A DNA stretch of 64,000 nucleotides from Chloroflexi bacterium AL-N1 (lineage in GTDB: Bacteria; Chloroflexota; Chloroflexia; Chloroflexales; Roseiflexaceae), in assembly GCA_013122435.1 (NCBI GenBank), contig WYDT01000007.1, positions 124,001 to 188,000 on the forward strand. Reading direction: 5' to 3'. Made by a program: the position numbers and the translations under genes. The notes beneath the pieces are model-generated. The model saw only the letters and a program-made list of their open reading frames with translations. It did not search any database and was not told where the DNA came from. Positions 57,532-64,000 of this stretch are shown piece by piece; within the stretch, counting starts at the first letter, position 1; the number at the start of each line of letters is the position of its first letter.

Positions 57532-58044
57532 TTACACCTGCTGCTTACGTTTCACCTTGTTGCCCCGACGTATCTCTTTACAGGCCCAGCCGTAATGACT
57601 GCTGGTCGCGGAGATGAAATATGATCCCAAAGTCGTCGATTTTGTCCAGGCATATACCTTCGGTGTAAATAGCTCATTGTTTGAGAGAGCCTCGATTTCC
57701 TGTAGGATTTCGTGGTGCGATGCGGCAAAATCTGTGCTCACCCTATCAAGTGGCCAGTCACGATGCGTTTCATAAATTTCCTGGTTCAGTGCTGGTATCT
57801 CGCGCCAGGTATATTGCTCCGATGGTGTTATAGGCACCTCACCACGTTTGCCTGCCCGATGCCAGGATAGCACCATCTGATGCCATGCGAGCAGGTGCGC
57901 CAGTACATCCTTAATCGACCATTCGCCGACGGTACCACCTTCAACCATCTCCTCTGGCGGTATTTTGGCAACTTCGTCTTGCAAAGCTGTATAGCGTTGC
58001 TGGGCCTGTTCCAGCAGTTGTTCTTTTGAGTTAGGTCGTGGCAT
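57532..58044 (-). CDS. ClbS/DfsB-family (DUF1706) four-helix-bundle protein
   Basis: 170-residue protein of the DinB-like superfamily: MPRPNSKEQLLEQAQQRYTA, then EWSIKDVLAHLLAWHQMVLS, the usual first-half helix pair of ClbS/DUF1706. Some relatives protect against genotoxic or reactive metabolites; a role here is not deducible. ATG 58044 follows AAAGGA and fits the family start; the reading from 58074 is longer without support. Confidence 0.85.
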   Translation of the reverse strand: MPRPNSKEQLLEQAQQRYTALQDEVAKIPPEEMVEGGTVGEWSIKDVLAHLLAWHQMVLSWHRAGKRGEVPITPSEQYTWREIPALNQEIYETHRDWPLDRVSTDFAASHHEILQEIEALSNNELFTPKVYAWTKSTTLGSYFISATSSHYGWACKEIRRGNKVKRKQQV

Positions 58045-58131
58045 CGTGTATTCCTTTCTGTGAGTATGATACATACAGTATGCATCATGATCCCTGTCAA
58101 CCTGTGTCAGGGATTGACACGCATGCCGTAT

Positions 58132-58932
58132 TCAGAGAGCAAACTCATGCTGTATCGCGGTATGGACAGATAGTTTTACTAATTTAATAAATAATGTAAT
58201 CTCTTGAGGATCAAATGATGGTACACCCTGTTGAGGTGCGAGGGTTTGTGTGACAATAGCAGGACACGCTGGCTGTTCACATGCCCATAGCGCACCTGTT
58301 CGCTTTGATTCCCAACTTTTGGTCACCGCATAACGCCATCCACGACATGCATTGAGAATACTGTTAACTGATGTTGCTTCGTGTGTATGATGCCATGCGA
58401 GCGAGTCGAGGATAGCTTCTAGTTGCCAGATTCGGGGAATTGGAACAAAAGTGGCTGTCAATTCAGAGCCAAACAATCGATGGCCTAGCTGATAGCCAAT
58501 GGCGATATCAAGCACAAACCAATGGCTTGACGCTTCAGCCGGGTCGAATGTCAGATGATCTGCGATGTGTGCTCCAGTGTTGAGATTTAGCTCAAATTGT
58601 GGGTTACGGCTAGCAGGGTTGATGGCTCTTTGATGATAACAGACGAACTCTAGCTGACGAGCGGGACAGGGCAGGGTGGTCTGTAATAGTAGTTCGGCTA
58701 ATGTTTGTCGCTCAGCCATACTGAGTAGTTCAGCAATGACCGCCTGTACATCGAGGTCACTCAACCCTGGCTGATAGTCGCCATATGCCGCCGAGCCAAA
58801 CAGGTAGACACCAACTAAGCGCGATTGCAGGTGTTGCTGCAATCGGTTTACGAGCTGTGACAGATATATGACCTCATTGTTCGGTAACGTCAATGATCGT
58901 CTCTTTCGCCTATCATGATCTACTTCATCCAT
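58132..58932 (-). CDS. Nucleotidyltransferase, aminoglycoside adenylyltransferase (AadA)-like
   Basis: 266-residue protein with the minimal nucleotidyltransferase motif VYLFGSAAYGDYQPGLSDLD (GS then DxD), followed by a helical C-terminal region in the style of ANT(3'')/DUF4111 proteins (SILNACRGWRYAVTKSWESK). It could adenylylate an aminoglycoside or another small molecule; resistance is not proven from sequence. The ribosome site (AGGAG) is rather distant from ATG 58932. Confidence 0.82.
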   Translation of the reverse strand: MDEVDHDRRKRRSLTLPNNEVIYLSQLVNRLQQHLQSRLVGVYLFGSAAYGDYQPGLSDLDVQAVIAELLSMAERQTLAELLLQTTLPCPARQLEFVCYHQRAINPASRNPQFELNLNTGAHIADHLTFDPAEASSHWFVLDIAIGYQLGHRLFGSELTATFVPIPRIWQLEAILDSLAWHHTHEATSVNSILNACRGWRYAVTKSWESKRTGALWACEQPACPAIVTQTLAPQQGVPSFDPQEITLFIKLVKLSVHTAIQHEFAL

Positions 58933-58963
58933 GGAAGTGTATTACTCCTAAATCAGGCAGTAG

Positions 58964-59374
58964 CTATACGAGAAAGCGACTTCTCACATCGGGTGTGGGA
59001 ACCATACATGCATCGCTTTTGCCGAATATGCGATAACGATTTTTCGCAATCACATTGTAGACCATATCACGAAGCGATCTCGGAACTATAATGAGACCAT
59101 GGAGAGTCGGCAACCATCCACTCAAACGTCGAGCAACTTTTAATGCCGCCGTTGAGCGTTGATACACCTGATCGTTCTCGATCAAAATAAATGTGTCAAA
59201 CTGCTCTGTACTAAGGTTGTACTTCTCTAATAATGTCTGGCCTGTTGGTGATTGTAGCGAAGCAAAGTGAAAGTAGGCATGTGGATCATGGCTAATCACC
59301 AGGTTGATTGTGCTGTTGCAGAAATTGCATACACCATCAAAAAGAATAATGGCTTTTGGTTTTGCGGTATTCAT
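58964..59374 (-). CDS. DCC-family thiol-disulfide oxidoreductase (DUF393)
   Basis: 136-residue protein with the DxVCNFC motif (ILFDGVCNFCNSTINLVISH), a thioredoxin-like DCC protein. Substrate unknown. ATG 59374 has GGAAG five bases upstream; the in-frame GTG at 59380 is too close to that site. It lies 31 nt before the nucleotidyltransferase gene on the same strand. Confidence 0.88.
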   Translation of the reverse strand: MNTAKPKAIILFDGVCNFCNSTINLVISHDPHAYFHFASLQSPTGQTLLEKYNLSTEQFDTFILIENDQVYQRSTAALKVARRLSGWLPTLHGLIIVPRSLRDMVYNVIAKNRYRIFGKSDACMVPTPDVRSRFLV

Positions 59375-59609
59375 AAACACTTCCTTTATATCATCGTTGT
59401 AAGCATTGTACGTTTGCTATACATGAGATTCTATTGTTTGCAAAGATACATACTTTGATGGGCATGACCAGGTTAGATCTTCGAAGGATTCCTACGATCA
59501 CGCAAAAGCAGTGGATTTGTGGGAGATGTGTATTAATCTAACCAAATTAACACAGGGGCAGACGATGGTACGTGTGTGATGGTGAATCGGCTACTAACGC
59601 TCTCAAAAG

Positions 59610-59858
59610 CTAGTTTGACTGGACTGACCCTAGCTGTGCCTCTTGGTTGCGTACCAGAACTATCTGGTTGACACGGCCATATCGTAGGAGACGCAACCCC
59701 CAACGCACCATAACATACCCCAGCGAACGAGCCACCCGTTGCCCCAGGGAATGATGGATTGTGTGCTGCTTGAGCAGACGATCGCGTGCGGCTTGTTGTA
59801 AGAGTTCGTTGTGCTGTGCATGAACAGCCTTGAACGAAACACTGTAGAAATCAATCAT
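59610..59858 (-). CDS. Small basic protein of unknown function, 82 residues
   Basis: MIDFYSVSFKAVHAQHNELL... is amphipathic, rich in Arg, Gln and Leu, with no membrane segment and no known motif. A GGAGAAG site precedes the ATG. It shares with the 58-residue protein at 61.6 kb the general style of short helical Chloroflexota proteins. Moderately supported only. Confidence 0.5.
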   Translation of the reverse strand: MIDFYSVSFKAVHAQHNELLQQAARDRLLKQHTIHHSLGQRVARSLGYVMVRWGLRLLRYGRVNQIVLVRNQEAQLGSVQSN

Positions 59859-60003
59859 CGCTTCTCCATGCTATCGTTTTTACTGGTTTCTTTACTGCAC
59901 AGAGAAGCATATCATAGAGGTGCTGCTGGGGCCTCAACCTAAATCTGTATGTTAGACCAACCAAAGGATGTAGGACGGAGGTCTGATGGTACATGGCAAT
60001 CAA

Positions 60004-60567
60004 CTAAAGGGTTTCTCGTTGTTTTTGCAGATCGAGTACCATTGCTTGGATCAGCGGAAATTCGTCCAGGCCCTGTTCGGCGTCTTGCCAGAATTCGTTA
60101 AGATTACGATTGCCAGCACGTTCATACGCGAGGGTTTGGGCCAGCATTTCAAGCCGGTCAATGGCTTTCACCAGCCGTGCTTCGACACTGCTCCCTTCGC
60201 TATATTCTGACCATAGAGCGACATGTTCATCACGATGGAGAATGTGTTGAAAGAGATCGGTTAGTGCTTGCTGTTCGGCAGCATGTTTGGTTGCGGCACC
60301 AACAAACCGTTTGGCCGACGTTGGAAGATCAGTGAGATGTACTTCAGCCAGATCGTGGAGCAGAGCTATTTTCAGCAACTTATGGTGATCGAGGTGTGGC
60401 ATCGTTTCGCCAATGAGCAGGGCTAAGATAGCCATGCCAAAACTATGGTCGGCAATACTCTCTGCGTTGGCGACCCCACGCTGAAGCCAGCCTGTCCGCG
60501 GCAATGATTTTAATGTCAAGAGTTGATTGTAAAGCGTTAGCAAGTGTTGACTATCCAAACTTTGCAT
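60004..60567 (-). CDS. HD-domain phosphohydrolase, 5'-deoxynucleotidase YfbR-like
   Basis: 187-residue HD-superfamily enzyme, likely removing phosphate from (deoxy)nucleoside monophosphates. Metal ligands are seen in SIADHSFGMAILAL and in IALLHDLAEVHLTDLP (the HD pair). GGAAAGG precedes ATG 60567. Monocistronic. Confidence 0.85.
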   Translation of the reverse strand: MQSLDSQHLLTLYNQLLTLKSLPRTGWLQRGVANAESIADHSFGMAILALLIGETMPHLDHHKLLKIALLHDLAEVHLTDLPTSAKRFVGAATKHAAEQQALTDLFQHILHRDEHVALWSEYSEGSSVEARLVKAIDRLEMLAQTLAYERAGNRNLNEFWQDAEQGLDEFPLIQAMVLDLQKQRETL

Positions 60568-60778
60568 GTAGGCCTTTCCAGCATAGATTGAAACCTCTAC
60601 ATTATCCCATCGCCGGAAAGACCCGTCAAACAGTTGTCACCATCTTGATATGTATAAATGGTTTAATAATAGACCTTTGTTGCATTGAAAAGAGATATGG
60701 CTTACTATTATGAGTAGAGATTTTTTCAATAACTATTTGTGTTCCATAATACATACAGAGCAGAAAGGGTATTGATTC

Positions 60779-61567
60779 ATGTACACACGTTGGCGCTACT
60801 ACTTGCGTTCAATTCCTACGTTGCTTTGTGGTATCAAAAACCCTCTGCGTACTGTGCGCATATTCCTCGGTTTAGAGAAAACATTTCCTATGCACATAAT
60901 GCTTCGTAACGGTCTGCAATTCTGGGTGCGTTCGGCCATGGATATCTGGATCATCAAAGAGACTTGTTTAGATCGTGACTACGAAGCTGCTGGCGCAACT
61001 ATTCAGAATGGATGGAACATTATTGACATTGGTGCTGGTTTAGGGGATTTTGCCATCCATGCTGCGCGACAGAATCCACGTGGCATAGTGTTTGCGTATG
61101 AGCCATCGCCGGACTCATTTGCACTTTTACAAAAGAATATACGCCTCAACAACATACGTAATATTGTGGCTTTTCCGCAAGCAGTAAATGGTCAATTGCA
61201 GGAATTGTAGCTTGAAATAGGCTCCAGTGTTCCAGTCACTTACAGCACCGTGTCGCGCAATCATGCAACTGACTCACAGGTGTTAAACGTGAATGCAACG
61301 ACTCTTGATGTGCTCTTTGCTGACTTATGTCTTGAGTATTGTGACCTACTCAAGGTCGATTGTGAGGGAGCCGAATACGACATCTTTTTTCAAATCAGCG
61401 ATGCGACGCTGCGTCGTATACGTCGTATATCGCTTGAGTATCACAATGATATAACAACATACTCACACACAGATCTGATTGCTTTCTTTCGGAAACACAA
61501 CTTTGCTGTCCAACATATTTCAAACCAGGCTCATCGTGAAATTGGCTATCTGTATGCGAAACGCTAA
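60779..61567 (+). pseudogene. FkbM-family methyltransferase interrupted by one amber codon
   Basis: The gene reads MYTRWRYYLRSIPTLLCGIK through the SAM motif NIIDIGAGLGDFAIHAAR and EPSPDSFALLQKNIRLNN to a TAG at 61208-61210, then continues in the same frame with LEIGSSVPVTYSTVSRN, the FkbM signature LLKVDCEGAEYDIF and a proper end at 61567. The whole is 262 residues, normal for the family. FkbM proteins O-methylate sugars or lipids. A single point mutation, readthrough or a strain-level polymorphism explains the break. Confidence 0.78.
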
Positions 61568-61587
61568 AGCGCGAAGTCGCAGGTTCG

Positions 61588-61764
61588 TTACCTACTGGTA
61601 ATCAGGCGACGCAACCAGGCAAAAGGCTGCGGCGAGGATGTCTCTTGTGGTTGTTGATCGTGCTCGTTGGTATCTTCGGTATCTTTAGCCAGTTTGCGAA
61701 GACGATATTGTTCATCTCTACGGGCTTTGGCATAGTCTTGTAAGGCTTTTTCATGACGCAACAT
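61588..61764 (-). CDS. Small charged helical protein, 58 residues
   Basis: MLRHEKALQDYAKARRDEQY... is strongly charged and predicted helical, ending in a more hydrophobic WLRRLI tail. GGAGCAT precedes ATG 61764; the longer reading from 61815 has no site. No family is recognised. Confidence 0.5.
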   Translation of the reverse strand: MLRHEKALQDYAKARRDEQYRLRKLAKDTEDTNEHDQQPQETSSPQPFAWLRRLITSR

Positions 61765-62449
61765 AGTATGCTCCAATCCATCTGTGTTTTGTCTCAATAC
61801 AGTTGAAGCATACACCGAACAAAGTCATCTGCCATGAGGGAAACCTCGTATACGCATGCCTGTTTGCCCCTTATCTTTGGTGCTGTTGATGTGGTGGATA
61901 CCCTTAGAAATATATTTATGATCTCCATGGTCCCCTATAAAAGCCCTCCAGCAACATGAGCGAAACTGCATCACGCATTGAGACGTGGCTGGTATGTATA
62001 TCATGATATGACAGGCCGTTGAGGGCAGATGATCTGTTGTCTACAGTATTACTTTCCCCTATCTACAAACTCATAATCAATACGCATAAATGCTATTGAA
62101 TAGCATAAGGGCTTCATGTTATGGCCATGCATAAATAGTAAATACGTATTTTTATATATAAAGTTTTTAATATTGATTATTAGTTTATTTATATGTAATA
62201 TCTAGTTTATTTCAAGTTAATTATTGAATGCTACAATAAGTAGTGTTCATGTACGTGTGCCTGATTTGTTGCAATTGATTTTTCTTGCGTTATTGCACAA
62301 GTATGTGAAACAAGGATTGTTTGTAGCATATGCGTCAATCTTTCCAATTAACAGATAATGTTATTTCTCCGATGTCAGTCTTGTCTGATGTCTACTTTGC
62401 TGTGCTCTGAGGGCACTGTGCTTTCTTTCAATATATCAGGGAGGGAAAA
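61765..62449. other. 685-bp gene-free region upstream of the di-haem protein gene
   Basis: The stretch is AT-rich, especially 62140-62230, without a supported reading frame. A 12-base palindrome ATATCATGATAT lies at 61999-62010. The promoter of the gene at 62450 is presumably here. Confidence 0.5.
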
Positions 62450-63781
62450 ATGACCGAGCGGGAAAAAGCTTCGCAGACGGAAAAGAGCGCGGAACAAGGG
62501 GTGGACACCACTGATAGTAAAAGCCTATCACGTAGATTACTTATTGGAGCGGCTTCGTTGGTTGTTTTAGTCATTGTGGGGATATCGGTCTATGCAGTTT
62601 GGCCACGTGGCCCCCAGTGGACCGATTCAGAGGTTACCTTACTTCGTTCGCTGTGGATTGGAGAATTGGCTCCACCACCAGCTGATCCTTCAAATGCTGT
62701 GGTAGATGATCCCCGTGCTGTGGCATTTGGGGAAGAACTGTTCTTTGATGAGTCACTCAGTGTTGATGGGTCGGTCTCGTGTGCGACATGTCATGATCCT
62801 GACCAGAGTTTTACTGACGGTTTGGCGTTTTCCGAGGGTGTTGGTGTGACGGGCCGTAGTGCCCCAACTGTAATTGGTACCGCCTATAGTGATTGGTTCT
62901 TCTGGGATGGTCGTAAGGACAGTATGTGGTCGCAGGCACTTGGTCCGCTTGAAAGCCCGGTCGAGCATGGTGGAGCACGTACGTTTTATGTGCGTATCAT
63001 TGATCAGGAGTATCGTGTGCAGTATGAAGAGCTTTTTGGAGAATTACCAGACTTCTCTGATCAGGAGCGCTTCCCGGACAATGCCGCACCACTGGAAGAT
63101 CCTGCATCAAGTGCAGCATGGGCAGCCATGACGGAAGAGGATCGTGATAGTGTCAATCGGGTCTTCGCCAATATGGGCAAGGCTATCTCGGCATATCAAC
63201 GACAGATTGAGTTTGGCCCATCGCGTTTCGATCAGTACGTAGAGGCGGTAGTGAATAATGATAATGCAGCTATGCGTGCGGCCCTAACGCCAGAAGAAGA
63301 GGCTGGCCTCCGTGTTTTCATTGGTGATGGTAAATGTATGACCTGTCACTTAGGCCCCTTAATGACTGATAATCGCTTCTATAATCTCGATGTTCCATCT
63401 GTGGAGGGACAAGACCCTGATCGGGGTCGCGCGGTTGGTATTCAGCAAGTCGCTGAGGATGAGTTCAACTGTCTGGGTAGGTATAGCGATGCGGCTCCTG
63501 AAGATTGTGAACATCTGGAAGCACTCGATTTTGATGATCCAGATATAGAAAATGCTATGCGTACTGTGACGATTCGCAATATTGCGGAGACAGCGCCGTA
63601 TATGCATGCAGGCCAGTTACAGACATTAGAAGAGGTTGTTGAACATTATAATGTGTGGGAAGAACCAGGGCGAGAGATTGATCTTACCGAAGAGCAGAAA
63701 GCGCAACTTGTTGCATTCCTGCGTAGTTTGAGCAGCGAGGTCATCTTGCCAGACGAGAGTGGAGAAACTGCATCGCGATAA
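62450..63781 (+). CDS. Membrane-anchored di-haem cytochrome c peroxidase/MauG-family protein
   Basis: 443 residues. N-terminal hydrophilic leader, one membrane anchor (about 32-50), then an extracytoplasmic domain with two haem c sites: SCATCHDPDQSF and KCMTCHLGPL. GLAFSEGVGVTGRSAPTVIG and APYMHAGQLQTLEEVVEHYN are typical of the CcpA/MauG family. It would reduce peroxide or oxidise a partner at the outer face of the membrane. GGGAGGG precedes the ATG. A hairpin follows. Confidence 0.92.
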   Translation: MTEREKASQTEKSAEQGVDTTDSKSLSRRLLIGAASLVVLVIVGISVYAVWPRGPQWTDSEVTLLRSLWIGELAPPPADPSNAVVDDPRAVAFGEELFFDESLSVDGSVSCATCHDPDQSFTDGLAFSEGVGVTGRSAPTVIGTAYSDWFFWDGRKDSMWSQALGPLESPVEHGGARTFYVRIIDQEYRVQYEELFGELPDFSDQERFPDNAAPLEDPASSAAWAAMTEEDRDSVNRVFANMGKAISAYQRQIEFGPSRFDQYVEAVVNNDNAAMRAALTPEEEAGLRVFIGDGKCMTCHLGPLMTDNRFYNLDVPSVEGQDPDRGRAVGIQQVAEDEFNCLGRYSDAAPEDCEHLEALDFDDPDIENAMRTVTIRNIAETAPYMHAGQLQTLEEVVEHYNVWEEPGREIDLTEEQKAQLVAFLRSLSSEVILPDESGETASR

Positions 63782-63798
63782 ACATCTGTTGATTATGC

Positions 63799-63827
63799 AG
63801 GCAATGTGTTGTACAGGCACGTTGCCT
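63799..63827. terminator. Terminator between the di-haem gene and the convergent partial gene
   Basis: AGGCAATGTG and CACGTTGCCT form a 10-pair stem (one wobble) with an 9-base loop, followed by a T-rich stretch on the plus strand. It lies 17 bases after the di-haem gene stop. Confidence 0.7.
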
Positions 63828-63844
63828 TGCTTCTCTTATGTACA

Positions 63845-64000
63845 TCAGTTGGATGTTCTTATAAAGCCATTGCCGGGATCCAGTTCGCGGTTTACTAACT
63901 CGATGGTCTGAGTTTGTTCCGGTCCATCATAACAGATCTCGTAGCCATTGAGGAATTGGGGCATGCGTTCGATCAGGATAATATAAGCAGCCTCTTCCTC
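63845..64000 (-). CDS. 3' end of an unidentified gene, truncated by the window edge
   Basis: The minus strand carries 51 codons ending at TGA 63845-63847 (LIERMPQFLNGYEICYDGPE ... ELDPGNGFIRTSN). No motif is recognised, and the 5' part lies outside the window. Codon use looks coding-like and it is convergent with the di-haem gene. Confidence 0.5.
   Translation of the reverse strand, partial: EEEAAYIILIERMPQFLNGYEICYDGPEQTQTIELVNRELDPGNGFIRTSN

Overview
The window looks like chromosomal DNA of a member of Chloroflexota, most likely class Chloroflexia and Herpetosiphon-like. This rests on CHAT/NB-ARC-like/TPR architectures, secreted polysaccharide-degrading enzymes with binding modules, a DUF5656-like membrane protein, short Chloroflexi-type hypothetical proteins and intermediate GC content. 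There is no rRNA, CRISPR array, transposase or phage gene. The one RNA gene is a tRNA-Arg(CCG). The taxonomic call is an inference from gene content only.

Layout. Positions 1-8.7 kb, minus strand: a carbohydrate-oligomer utilisation locus (LacI regulator, heparinase II/III-type lyase, family 5 binding lipoprotein, two Dpp/Opp-type permeases, and an ATPase running off the left edge). Positions 8.9-13 kb: quinone oxidoreductase, Na+/Ca2+ exchanger and sulfatase; the exchanger is bracketed by two diverged 178-bp copies of the qor/sulfatase junction. Positions 13-15 kb: a small intact protein gene followed by three broken genes (flavodoxin-like oxidoreductase, MerR regulator, SorC-type regulator). 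Positions 15.2-18.3 kb: secreted GH8 xylanase with its LacI regulator and clear operator palindromes. Positions 18.4-22.6 kb: a tight minus-strand run of membrane protein, Sua5, SDR and MATE. Positions 22.8-31.7 kb: GNAT, serA, a decayed FG-GAP propeller gene, the DabB/DabA inorganic-carbon transporter pair and a decayed tandem GNAT. Positions 31.9-36 kb: membrane STAS sensor, DUF2071 protein, GH18 chitinase and VOC protein.

Positions 36-44 kb hold the most unusual part. Two paralogous membrane proteins share a STAND/NB-ARC-like core whose P-loop lysine is missing in both. The larger one (1448 residues) adds an N-terminal CHAT domain without its catalytic His and Cys, and an extracytoplasmic PKD, Ig-like and double Calx-beta tail. 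Part of that tail also occurs in a secreted sugar dehydrogenase at 53 kb. A GT4 glycosyltransferase follows.

Positions 44.3-50.7 kb, minus strand: a stress-type cluster (Lon-family protease, tandem universal stress protein, PspC protein, orphan response regulator, and a HAD-ATPase fusion whose HAD nucleophile position is Asn). Positions 51-64 kb: YbaK, AEC transporter, tRNA-Arg, PQQ-type sugar dehydrogenase, an overlapping Lrp/tyrosine phenol-lyase pair, several housekeeping or accessory singles, an FkbM methyltransferase interrupted by one amber codon, and a membrane-anchored MauG-type di-haem protein.

The biological picture is a polymer-degrading, surface-active heterotroph (uronate or glycosaminoglycan-like oligomers, xylan, chitin, sulfated substrates) with large receptor-like proteins. 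Several accessory genes are in visible decay.
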